The notes beneath the pieces were generated by a model. It saw only the letters and a program-made list of their open reading frames with translations, searched no databases and was not told where the DNA came from. Source: Monomorium pharaonis (Eukaryota > Arthropoda > Insecta > Hymenoptera > Formicidae). Taken from it: a stretch of 64,000 nucleotides of DNA. Shown here piece by piece: positions 48,756 through 58,529 of the stretch. The stretch lies in assembly GCF_013373865.1 (NCBI RefSeq), contig NC_050474.1, forward strand, positions 22,239,116 through 22,303,115, in the 5' to 3' direction. The number at the start of each line of letters is the position of its first letter. Within the stretch, counting starts at the first letter, position 1. The position numbers were made by a program, and so were the translations under genes.

Positions 48756-48930
48756 GCCGGTGGTTAATTTTTTAAAAGCGCATCGGCAAAATCGAAACGA
48801 GCGTTGAAAAATGTAACGTCCGTTAAAAGAGCCGATTCTAAATAACCACCGTCATCGCCTTGCATACAAAATGCATTAACAATCTGCATCGCCCATTATT
48901 TATAGAGAGTCTCCGTGGGCGCACTTTTTT

Positions 48931-48965
48931 ATTTCAGTAAAGGTAATTTATTTCAGTAAAGGTCA
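48931..48965. repeat. 19-bp tandem duplication
   Basis: ATTTCAGTAAAGGTAATTT is followed immediately by ATTTCAGTAAAGGTCATTT. Each unit contains a pyrimidine-ATTTCAG stretch resembling a 3' splice site, so two acceptor-like sites sit 19 bases apart. No downstream exon is evident. Confidence 0.75.
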
Positions 48966-48969
48966 TTTT

Positions 48970-50330
48970 TTTCAATCACATTTGCTGCTTGCTATAATAT
49001 TGCTTGCAGAAAAGTTAATTAAAAAAAAATCAACTACAAATAATGTAACTTACAATTTGAAATATACAATTTTTGAGAAAAAAAAAAATTGTTTTTCTTA
49101 TAAAAAAAGATTAAGACTAACAACAGTTTCGCTTTTTTTTCCTAATTTAGTTTTCAGCTTTATTCGATAAATATAACGAGCACCTTTGCACAAAAAAATT
49201 AAATATATGGAAATTATTGTCTATATATACTTAACATTATCATTCAATATTTTATAATTTCTAATAATAATGTTTCGATAATCTAATCTATTGTTTGACA
49301 TGACTGTCTTGACATATGTTGTCAATCCTGATTTAAAACACTGTTAATAAATACGACTTCAAGACATGTAATATTTATAACTATGTATCAGATGCAATTT
49401 CACTGAGCCGCACTGAAAAATCCAGAAAACTGTCGAGGGACAGGGAGGAAAGAAAACGAGGAACGCCAACAGTTCCGGGACATCTTGTGTTAAGCTCGCT
49501 TGCGCCGGGGGGACGCGAGCGTGCATATTTCATACGTCGTACAAGTTCGCGCGAACGTGTTCACGAATACGTCGGCGCGCTCGGCGCATGTACAAAAACG
49601 AGAGCCTAGACGCACGGGGTCCTCCCCCTCCCCCTCTTGTCGGTCAACGATTGCTCCGCGGCCGCAATTTGTTAAAGGTGGTTAAGGACGAGCGTTCTTG
49701 CACGTCCCTGTGCGCGCAGTCTGCCTGCCCGCAGAGCGGTCGGCCGGCCGGCCGGCCCAGCTTCCCCATTAAGATTCCTCGCGGATCACCGGAACTCCGG
49801 CTACATCTCTTCTCCGCCGTGTGGTGCTGGGCGCGCGTGGTCGGGCGCGCGTACATCCCGCGTGTGCGCCGGCACCTAGGTGCTCCTTGAAGGGCGATTA
49901 CCGTCCGAATTGGCCCCCTCGATCCAGCCAAGGTCGGGTGTAATTCGAGCGCATTAGCGTCCACTCTCGTTCCGACGGTCGCCGCACGAAATTCCGCGAC
50001 CGACAGCGTAGTGTATCGATAACGGAGATCCTGAAATGATGACTGATTAGTTTAAAGAATGTTAATATTCATTTATTAATTCGTAGCGCGCTTTCAACGG
50101 CTTTGCCTCGCGGATTTATTGAATCTTCTGCTGTCAAAATTATCGAGTCGAATCGAAATCTTTGAACAAATAAAGATATCCGTCTACGAGTATATATATA
50201 TTTATACCGTTATATCAGAGATCTAGAATATAAATATCTTTCCTGATAGTTAAGTTATTTGAACAAACAAATCTTGCACAAGTACGACTGCGAAAAAAAT
50301 TGACAACGAAGTCGCGCGTTTTCTCCTTTT
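48970..50330. other. non-coding stretch with a GC-rich island
   Basis: AT-rich to 49.4 kb, a GC-rich island at 49.45-50.0 kb in which both strands carry open frames of about 100 codons, then AT-rich again. The island includes GGCCGGCCGGCCGGCC near 49,741-49,757 and the palindrome GCACCTAGGTGC at 49,872-49,883. Because both strands are open and no donor-acceptor pair fits, I do not call an exon. Confidence 0.5.
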
Positions 50331-50351
50331 TTTTGTTATACTTACCAGATC
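50310..50351. promoter_or_regulatory. overlapping splice-site consensus on both strands
   Basis: On the minus strand GATCTG|GTAAGTATAAC is an excellent 5' splice site (GT at 50,346-50,345). On the plus strand the same place reads as a T-rich tract ending ACTTACCAG, a good 3' splice site just before ATCACCATGACC. Only one can be used by a given transcript. Neither opens into a long frame: the plus frame stops after nine codons. Confidence 0.35.
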
Positions 50352-50359
50352 ACCATGAC

Positions 50360-52600
50360 CGAATTCATGTTTTCGCCTCATTAATCAACGTCTCCTTTCA
50401 GCGTAAATCCTTTCGATCCTTTCCATGCAAATGCAAGGCATCCCGTATAAGTATCGACGAATAAAAATGCCGGCAACGTTCCGACGTGGGCCGGCCGTTC
50501 GACTGCCGCTTAAAGAACGATTACGTCGAAATCGGCCGTACGATCGAGGCAAGGTTCAAAAGTTTCGGCAAATTAAGATCGAAGGAAGATCGTTCCTGTG
50601 AGCGTGGACGCTCGAGGAGACGAACGACGAGAAATTGAAATTTATGCGAGCGTTAAGCATTATAAATCACTTCTATGAAGAGAAAGAAGGAGAAAAACAA
50701 CGAGATCGGCGTGCGTTTGTGTTAATGCAACTCGACGGAATTGTGTTAGCGAGCCCACGCGATCGGCATGATTAATCGTGTCATTCATCTTCGTCACGCG
50801 CGGTTAATGATAACATTATCATATTACGGGAAATTCAATTTATCGAATTGTAAGGTAGAGTCGCACGATGGCAAGGTGTTAGACGGCAGACAGGAGATAC
50901 AGGAAAGAGGGGGGGGGGGAGGGAGGACGGCAAGCACCGAGAGGTGCACGATGATGAAGACTTCACAGGGGGGCACGGCCATTATCCTCGTCGATCTCTC
51001 GAAATCGTGCGAGAGTCACTAGAGCTGAATCAACATAGATTACGCGAAGAAAGGAAGTAGTAAGATAGAGAAGCTTTCGATGTCGCATACAATATACAAA
51101 GTCCCAGAGTTCCCGTGCGGAAAGATCTTTTAATTAATTTGGAGTCGATTGAAAAAAAGCTCTATGTAATTAAATTAAATTTAGTTATTTAAATTTTAAA
51201 ATTGGATCTCTTTCTCCCTTCGAATTTATAATAAAATTATATTATTTTGAATTTTTGTACTGAAAATAATTTTTTTAATTATGAATACTTTTCATAATAT
51301 ATTATTTGTCTCTCTATACTTGATATAAAATATTGATTTTTATATTTTGTAAAATCTAAAAAATTTTATCTGAACAAAAAACTACTGGAAAACGCGTATT
51401 ACTGAGAAAATATAGATTCAAATTGACAATTAATGGTAATAACTATCAAAATACATAAATGACATCGTTAAATTATCGTGTGCTAACAGTCGATCGACAT
51501 TCGCCTTGTGAAAAAAAATGTTTAACACAGTTATTGAAATAAAATATTGACATTGTGTAACAAGAACGAAGTAATGCACGCAATGATGGCAACATGATGG
51601 ACATAATCGGTAACAGAAAATATATAATCACTATCACACAGAAGAATAAAAACAAATAGAATTCTTCCAATGGGATATATCTTGATATGAAATGCTTTCG
51701 GCTTAAATACGCGAGACTCTCGTCGGATAAATCTACGTTAACACGTTGCTGATATTCAGGTAAGATAGTCAACAGGTTAAAAATAAAATTATTTTAACCT
51801 GTTTTTTCCAGAGATAAAATTAGTGATACTGTTTTAAAACTGTTTTTCCTGCGCGTAAAAATAAGACGCGATTTTAAGCGCACCAAGCAATAATTAGCGG
51901 CAGATAACGATAGTTGCATTGTAGTCACAACGTTGATAGTGACTTCTGCGTTATCGTTGCTGACAATTACAGATAAAAGAAAATGATAAATAAAATTACT
52001 CAACCACCGCGCAACATGTCGCACCGTAAAGAAGTTAAATAAACATTTGTCACCAAGTTGAATGCAAACCGAAAAATGACGATGAGACTATAAACTCATT
52101 TTTTTTTAAATTATAAAAGGCGAAAAAAACGCACGAAAAGTTTGTTATTCTCATTTTCTAAAAATTAAAAAATATGTTCTGAATTCAAATATGCAGGAGC
52201 GAAAGACATTTTAATAAAATAATTAAAAAATCTACGTTATATTATAATTTCACACAAACAAATTAGCCTGAAATACTTTTTATCTCCAAACAGTTGACAA
52301 TTTGACAAATATATTTAATAATTTTTAGATACATGCATTTCGACTTCAGGTCGCATTCTAAGAAAGATATTTCACTGCATGTCACTTCGCAAAAGAGCAC
52401 GCGCGATTATCTCATAATTAGGCAAATGATTGAGAAATTAACTTGCGTGTCGTATATCACAGTTTCTGAAAATATAATCGTGAAAGTTTGAAATTATAAT
52501 TTCTACAATTTCTTTCCAACTAAAAATAACATTGAGAATGTATACAAGAATTAGAGTACATAATAGTTTCTCAATCTGAATCTATCGCTTTGGCACCTTT
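50360..52600. other. non-coding stretch, mostly AT-rich
   Basis: CpG-rich to 50.65 kb and at 50.75-51.05 kb (with a G9 run at about 50,911), then AT-rich to 52.55 kb. Short frames only. Confidence 0.5.
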
Positions 52601-52618
52601 CCAGCCTTCCTACCGCAG

Positions 52619-52698
52619 AGATGCAACGCCTAATCGTCCAGTTCCAGATACCGGACGGCCCCGGGCCCTTCGACAAAATTCCTTACAAATCGCGCGAG
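52619..52698 (+). CDS. candidate short coding exon
   Basis: A strong acceptor (TTTCCAGCCTTCCTACCGCAG, ending at 52,618) opens into a frame starting MQRLIVQFQIPDGPGPFDKI and reaching the donor-like CGCGAG|GTGTCA at 52,699. If that donor is not used, the frame runs on to a stop at 52,962. A second donor, ATAG|GTGAGC at 52,994, lies beyond that stop. Composition is balanced, unlike the repeat frames. No family recognised. The ATG could be internal. Confidence 0.28.
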
Positions 52699-53059
52699 GT
52701 GTCACGCCATGAAACGATTCGCGTTACGAGGAGGGTGGCTACGAGGAGGCGAGGGGACGAGGGCGATGGACAAGGAAACTTTTCCGAAGAGACAGGCCGC
52801 GTGACCATGAGCACGCGCGCCCGCTGCCGTCGCTCGCTCGGGCTGTCCGTCATGCCAAGCCCCAGTAGTTACCGTCACGCGGCCGGCCCTGCAATCATCC
52901 CCCGGGTCGTTTCCCGGCCCGTACTAACCTCCCCGCATACCCCTGTCCCGGGCAACCCCTGACTAATCCCGTTCCCTTCGGACTGACGTATAGGTGAGCA
53001 CGCGATGTACGACGTTTGCACCGAGCAGCACGTGGGAAACGCGAAGTGTGCATCCCCTC

Positions 53060-53170
53060 CCTCCTGTCTTTCTTTCTCTCTCCCTTTCTCTCTCCCTTTT
53101 TATACATATATATATTTCTCTCTTCCTTTCTCTTTCATTCTGTTTATGCTTCCCTGTCTTTTTCTCGCTC
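53060..53170. repeat. CT-rich pyrimidine tract
   Basis: About 110 bases of CTCTCCCTTT-type sequence with a central TATATATATA. It would serve as a polypyrimidine tract for the candidate exon just downstream. Confidence 0.7.
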
Positions 53171-53189
53171 TCGTCCGTTGCGTCGGAGT

Positions 53190-53353
53190 CGAGCAACCCT
53201 CGGCCTCCTTCGTCACGGGCGCGCAGGGCGAAACATCAACGATCAAGCCAACCATCCTGAACGAACAAGCGGGGGCGGCCAACCCTCACGGCGAAGAGAC
53301 GCATGTAACTGCTGCGAGCTGGCCAAGTGTCGGATCGGCGGGAGGGGAGGGAG
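53190..53353 (+). CDS. candidate coding exon
   Basis: The frame follows the long pyrimidine tract, with acceptor-like GGAG at 53,189 or CGCAG at 53,223. It ends at GGGAG|GTAAAC (GT at 53,354). About 33 of 42 codons downstream of 53,224 begin with a purine, a strong coding-type bias, and the in-register complement has stops. It includes GETSTIKPTILNEQAGAANP. No domain recognised. Confidence 0.27.
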
Positions 53354-53457
53354 GTAAACTCGTCCTGGCGGTGGCGTGGTTGGATGCGTGCACGGGACAG
53401 CACGCATTCCGCAAGGGCGGGGAGGAAGGAGGGGAAAATATCCGAATACGGTCTTAC

Positions 53458-53572
53458 AGTGTTTGTCGATGGCCCTTCGACGCGTTACAGCCCCTAAGCG
53501 CATGGTGATGCGGCGGCACGAAAGCGCTGTGGAGACTTTGATCGCCTGGATCAAGTGGCTTCTGGTGTTTGC
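53458..53572 (-). CDS. candidate internal coding exon
   Basis: The minus-strand acceptor is T-rich, ending TATTATTCTTAG before 53,572, and the donor is CACT|GTAAGA (GT at 53,457). The exon is 115 bases. Frame 0 encodes ANTRSHLIQAIKVSTALSCR followed by a basic segment ending RRRAIDKH. It is purine-first in about 24 of 38 codons, starts in phase 0 and ends in phase 1, as needed to join the terminal exon at 45,673. A second frame (KHQKPLDPGDQSLHSAFVPP...) is also open, so the reading frame is not certain. No family recognised. Confidence 0.33.
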
Positions 53573-53589
53573 CTAAGAATAATACCCTC

Positions 53590-54590
53590 TCGTTCTCGTT
53601 GAAATTTGTGTTGCGATTGTAACGCGATCGCGTATTCGTTCGTGGGAGAGGGGAGGACGCCGGGGGAAAGTCGAGATCGGGAGGATAATCGAACGGGAGA
53701 GATAGCATGAGAGAGATTAGGGAGATGGAACTCCCGTTCTCGCAGATCTGGCTGATACGAATGGAGCTAAGAGATTGAGACTTTTTGGGGAAACTTACGG
53801 TTTATTTGTTTGACTTAAAAAATAACGAAAGGTTTAACAAAGAGATGCTGAGCAAAGAAAAGAAATATGATTTCAATAACTTGTTTAGAATGTATGTGTT
53901 TCCGCGCACGTGTAAAAGAGATCGATTACTTTTTTTTTAGACGGGACTCGCAAAATGCACGCGAAATCATCGACAGTCACACCTATTCGGGTCTATTTGT
54001 TTTACTCCAACAAGTGGCCGTAAGTATCGATCGCGAAAGCGCAATTCTACGCTCGATCGGCTCGATCGACTGGTTAGACGACTATATCTCGTCGTTTGAG
54101 TTTCTTGATTATGCCGCGAAGGCGGTCGTTTCCGTAGCAGGGCGCGCACGAAAATATTGATAAACGCCGGTCGGATCGAGGGGAATTGGTAAAAGGGAGA
54201 AGAAGATATTTGTGGGTCGATCGACCTGGCCGTGGGAGGACGGTAGAATATGTACAAGGGGGAGAAGAGCGATGCCGTGAGGAGGAGGTAAAGGGAGCTC
54301 TGCCCGCGGGACCCCTGCCGAGCAGTTTTGTATCCAGGAGAGGGCACCGCGCCCGAAAAGGGGAACCCCCGTAGTGATAATTAGGGGGCCAAGCGAGTGT
54401 TTCTGGTCCCGGTGAGGGTCCTTGAAGTTTCGCCGCCACGACCTCGAAAAAAGGAGCGGCGGATCGCCAGTCATCCTGTTTCACCACCGACGTCCGCCTG
54501 CTCCTCTTTCCCGTAACCCCCCTCTACCTCCTCACCGTCTCGCCTCCTCCTACGTTGTATATCGGGGGTGGAACCGACGCGAGAACATCA
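53590..54590. other. CpG-rich DNA without a clear exon
   Basis: Three overlapping minus-strand frames of 97-137 codons cover 53,967-54,487 and a plus frame covers 53,867-54,160. With several frames open at once, GC-rich composition explains them better than coding. No balanced acceptor-donor pair seen. Confidence 0.4.
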
Positions 54591-54600
54591 ATTTTTCAGT

Positions 54601-54899
54601 GCCCGTCCGACGTATGCCTCTTTCCCTCTCCTCCTTTTTCTTCTCCTTCGAGATCCTTCACGTCCGTGGGATTTCCTAGGTCATGGCTCTGTCATCTGGT
54701 GCCCGACAGACGATCGTTCCTCTCTCCCTCTTCTCCCTCAACCCCATGGTCGATCACTGGGATCTTCGATCATGGTGCTTTCCTCGCCTTTGGGCCCGGC
54801 ACACGCCGAGAACGGCTACCCTTCTTTTCTCCAGGCGCACCATCTGTCCTCTGGTGCCGACCGAGAGGTTAAGACTTTGTGGCGATTTTTACAACCGTC
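54601..54899 (+). CDS. candidate coding exon
   Basis: The acceptor-like AACATCAATTTTTCAG ends at 54,600 and the donor CCGTC|GTAAGT has its GT at 54,900. The frame between is open in full and ends with residues LGPAHAENGYPSFLQAHHLS and then a WRFLQP segment. The 5' half is pyrimidine-rich (Leu/Phe/Pro) and all three frames stay open, which weakens the case. The match to the full U1 consensus at the donor is the main support. Confidence 0.25.
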
Positions 54900-54904
54900 G
54901 TAAG

Positions 54905-55755
54905 TAACATTGTAAATTATATATAAAATATATATACGGTGTAGATAGATAAAGCAATTTACATTTAATGTCTAAAATCATTATAATGAATCGAGAAATA
55001 GGTCAGTTTTAGCGTTTTTGAGAATTAATAAAAAGAGTGATTTTAAAGTTTATGTATGCAAATAAACTTGCTGAAAATAATTAAAAAATTGAAAAAATCT
55101 TTTAGAAATATTAGTTTAACGTCTTAATGATCATTTAATTGGTTGCAATGTTAATCTTAACTAATTGGTCCTCTTTCTTATAAGAGGATCAACTATGCTT
55201 AAAATTAATTTATGTAACGTCATGAAATTGTATGTGTAATCTAAATAAATAGGCAATAAGTCTCCTCTTTTCAAAACCCTTTTTTCAGACTTCATATTTA
55301 AATATTGACACCTGGTGCACGATGCAAAGCATTCCTATATGTATGTTTCATGTAACGCGGTTAATCAAAGCATTGTTCTGTTATGTATCCCCTCAAAATC
55401 AGCACTTCGCGTTTTATAGCCTCGGAGCTAGATTACCCTCTTCGTGCGCAGATCTGCCGAAACGTACGCGCAATTTAATGGTGCACGATCCATTTAATGC
55501 GAGAGGGGCTGATATAAAATCGCGAAAACGAAAGTGGGGAGCCAAGGGACCAAGGACTTACGCGAGGTAATCAAACGAGTGGTAGCTCGAATCCTAATCC
55601 TAGTAATAAATATACCTTGTGAAGAAGTCGAACGAAGAAAACTTGGGATCTCTCGTATAACATGCGACTCTTCCTTGTGAAAAATCGCGCACGAGTTTGC
55701 CGAAGGAGAGTTTGAACTCGCAATTTTCAGTTCACGGAATTAATTGCGATTTAAG
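54905..55755. other. AT-rich gap, then a short island ending in a donor
   Basis: AT-rich to 55.3 kb. The small GC-richer island at 55.4-55.75 kb ends at TTTAAG|GTAAGTGC (GT at 55,756), a near-perfect donor. Only 25 bases upstream is an ATTTTCAG acceptor-like site, so either a micro-exon or the end of an untranslated exon could be present. No long frame reaches it. Confidence 0.35.
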
Positions 55756-55759
55756 GTAA

Positions 55760-56800
55760 GTGCTGCATGTACCTAATATTGCCTTCCTATTTACTGTTTC
55801 GTATTTACTTTTATATTTATGTGATAGTTTAATTTAACAGTAAAGCATTTTAAAATACTTTAATTTTCTCTCATTTCTTGTATTTAATATTGCAATTGAC
55901 AAAAGTGACAATAATTGTAACAGTTACCTTAGTATTCTACTAGCGAATTAATATTATCTGTCATGGTTTTTGCTTAGAAGCTCATAGTGCTCATTGAAAG
56001 ATTGTGACGGCCTTATTTATTCTATATTGTGATATTATACGCGCGGATCCCAATCATACAATCCGGTGGTCTCCAAGGAGACATGCAGGTGCGATACACA
56101 GGTTCGATTGTTGTGGCAGTCGAACTGTTAAGAATTACCTTATCGCGATCCTCCCCCGTACAGGAGGATGTCCGTGCCGGCTCGCCGCCACCTGTCCGAC
56201 GTCACGCGGACACTGTCTGTCGATCACGCAGACAGTCTGTCTTGTCCGGTGCCCTCCGCAACACAGCCGACGGACAGTTCCACTTGATTAACCGAGACTC
56301 ATGCGTGCGACGCCGTTGGCCCCAACGTGCGCGATCGAAGCTGTCGCTGCACGAATTACACATGCGACAGAATAGAATATGCGGAATAGAATCTCATTAC
56401 AATTTCCGCTGTCTCCTTTTCTGAAATTTCTTAAAGTCTCTTTATCTTCTCCCCGTTTTTTAACGAGATGCATTAGATTTCATACTAATAATAGAATTTT
56501 CTCGTGTACTTTGCTGTATTATTTTTTTATTATGATTGCAGCACGTAATCTTAAGAAATTATTAATTTTCCTTATTTAATTGTTTAAATAAATATCTTTT
56601 ATCATATGTATATATGATTATCCTTTCCTTATTTATTTATATATTTCTTGGAAAATGCAAAAATTTTAGAATAGCATTTTTACATACAGTTACGTGTTAC
56701 TGCTAAATGTGTGTTGTATGACGAAAGAATCAAACCGATGGTGGCCACCGATGGTTGAAGCCACCAGCGTCCGCAAATCGCATGCACTATCATTGCCACC
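55760..56800. other. AT-rich DNA with one GC-rich island
   Basis: The island at 56.0-56.4 kb keeps all three plus frames open for 90-130 codons and has no clear acceptor-donor pair. It contains an inverted repeat at 56,211-56,235, ACTGTCTG / CAGACAGT with a nine-base loop. AT-rich DNA flanks it. Confidence 0.45.
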
Positions 56801-56890
56801 GAAATGCGGCAGCGCACCACGCCTGCCGCATTGTCCGGTCGTCGAGTTTTACGCTCGTTTGCCGGTGTCCGGTGCCACCGATGCGCACCG
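56735..56890. other. island with repeated GCCACCG motifs and a strong hairpin
   Basis: GCCACC occurs at about 56,744, 56,760, 56,795 and 56,873, three of the four extended to GCCACCGA. Within this lies an exact inverted repeat, AATGCGGCAG (56,803-56,812) / CTGCCGCATT (56,823-56,832), with a ten-base loop. A GGTGGCCACC palindrome sits at 56,740-56,749. Short frames on both strands show no family. Confidence 0.6.
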
Positions 56891-56944
56891 GGTGTCATGA
56901 ATGCGACGAGCCCCGTATCGCAATCCTGCGGTCGAACTGGCGGT

Positions 56945-56965
56945 AACGTCGTAAGAAACGACGTT
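56945..56965. other. hairpin AACGTCGT / ACGACGTT
   Basis: Exact eight-base arms around AAGAA. The CGTCGTAAGAAACGACG core resembles the CGnCGTATAAACGnCG hairpins at 60,030 and 61,051 in arm sequence, spacing and A-rich loop, suggesting a shared local element. Confidence 0.6.
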
Positions 56966-57115
56966 CCCGCGTGAAAGCAGTTAAACTACGGTGTATATTG
57001 ATCAACGCGCAATAGAATAACTCATCAGGGATGACATCTTACAGACAAGTTGATCGGTTAATTAACTCAGCTAGGATACCAATTATGCGCTTTATACTCT
57101 CAATTATGAAACTGC

Positions 57116-57328
57116 ACTAAGAAAAAAGAAGAGTTTAGTAATAATATAAACAAGATTTGATGACATAATTTCCATTAAACGTTTGATTGATATAATCAAA
57201 TATCTAGTAATTATCGATTAATAGCAACTGGTTACTGAATATTACTAAATTTAGTTATATTAACTAAATATTTAATTGAAATTATTTCACCAAAGCTTAG
57301 TAACTATCGTCTAAACTTGATTATTGTG
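57116..57328 (-). mobile_element. MITE-like element, copy 2
   Basis: The plus strand starts CACTAAGAAAAAAGAAGAGT and the other side, read in reverse complement, contains TTACTAAGCTTTGGTGAAAT, both matching the 24.5-kb copy in opposite orientation. Between them the copies diverge, as expected for old non-autonomous elements. AT-rich, non-coding, about 210 bases. Confidence 0.6.
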
Positions 57329-57443
57329 AAACTTTTTATCGTTCCTGATCGGCGAATCTACATATGCCCAAATAGTGAGTCAGCTACGATAACGTATTTT
57401 TGTAAAACAATCTCAACTAAAGAGCTGATCGCTCTCATGATAA

Positions 57444-57954
57444 GGTTATTTTGCTGCGAGTTTCTCGTCGACGAGGAGGGCGACTTCGCGATTTCGATTG
57501 CGATTTCTGCGGCGAACACCACGATGACGATAAAGACGAGGTCTGGCGGACGCTCGAAGTTTGGAAATTCGTGGGGGACGATCAGTCACCAGTCGACGAG
57601 ATAAATCTGACTCATAAGTTACCGAGGGGGGGGTTTACGCCGAACCCATGGGCCCGAGGGGTGAAGCTATCTACAAGGGGAGGAAGAGGGAGAGGAACGA
57701 GAGACGGCCTCGATGTAGCCCGTATCAAGATCTCTTTGCATCTCCGCCGTGCGAAGAGAGGGTGGGCAGGGAACCGAGGAGAGGGACAGAGGGAGGGCCA
57801 CGGGGGTGCTTATCTCCGCGTTATTCCCGAAGGGCGAACCCCGTCAGCCTGGGACCCGGCAGATAACGTTCCCCCGCTTCGCGCTATACCCCCGGCCTAT
57901 ACTGGGTGTCGAAGTTGTCGAATTGACTGCACACTCCGACGCGACGCGCTCTCG
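57444..57954 (+). CDS. candidate coding exon (best plus-strand frame)
   Basis: A frame of about 170 residues follows the pyrimidine-poor acceptor-like TTGCTGCGAG and ends at CTCTCG|GTAAGA (GT at 57,955). It is not repeat-driven. An acidic region with DFDCDFCGEHHDDDKDEVWR is followed by WKFVGDDQSPVDEINLTHKL, a Gly/Arg-rich stretch, and a Cys-containing end (CRSCRIDC). The two CxxC pairs could bind metal, but no known zinc-finger pattern fits. The minus strand has stops here. The frame also continues to a stop at 58,029 if the donor is unused. Confidence 0.33.
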
Positions 57955-58034
57955 GTAAGAATGTTAAAGTCGCGCGGATGGAGTCAGGGGTGTTTAAAGG
58001 GGTGCTATCGGCACGAGGACTCGTTTTGATATGT

Positions 58035-58430
58035 CGTTCACGAGCGAAACGGCAATTCGTTTCCAAAAGAATACAGTTCTTGCCAATTGATACATGAATC
58101 AACTTAAATATATAATTCTAAAAAAAAAGTCTGATTTGAAAGAAGTGTCCGATTTTCATATCGTAATTTATATATTTAATTTACTTATTTGTAAGCGATC
58201 AATAACAAATAATTTTAAATATAAGAATTACTTGAATTAATTTACATTATACTATCTTTATTTGATATAAAAATAACGCGGTTCTCTCTCCTGTAGTTAT
58301 TCTAATTCCTAGAATATTTATATATTAAAAGTATATATAAATTGTTATAATAGGAAATTCTACACACGATCGTCTCTTCAATCTTTCCGCTGCCACAAGC
58401 GTAGCGTAAGACGATGTATCCCGACTTCCG
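58035..58430. other. AT-rich gap
   Basis: AT-rich DNA. On the minus strand AATAAA (58,262-58,257) lies about 170 bases beyond the stop codon of the candidate terminal exon at 58,434 and could be its polyadenylation signal. Confidence 0.4.
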
Positions 58431-58433
58431 TCA

Positions 58434-58521
58434 TTAAAGACAGATCTCCTCCTCGACTGGGGCTACCCAGTATAGATGATCGAGTTTCATTTCTCCGGCG
58501 GGACCTGCGCTGCTGGTCGCG
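58434..58521 (-). CDS. candidate alternative C-terminal exon
   Basis: After the acceptor-like GCTTATCTTAG the minus frame reads ATSSAGPAGEMKLDHLYWVA and ends PVEEEICL-stop at 58,434. Codons are mostly purine-first. It begins with one base of a codon, so it fits an upstream exon ending in phase 2, such as the second frame of the 60-kb exon using the donor at 59,823. The LDHLYWVA segment loosely resembles LLDSLYAH in the 45.4-kb terminal exon, but this is too short to be meaningful alone. Confidence 0.28.
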
Positions 58522-58529
58522 CTAAGATA

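Noticed and set aside
49588..49964. Coding exon in the 49.5-50.0 kb island
   Set aside because: Both strands are open for about 100 codons and no paired splice sites fit, as expected for a GC-rich island.
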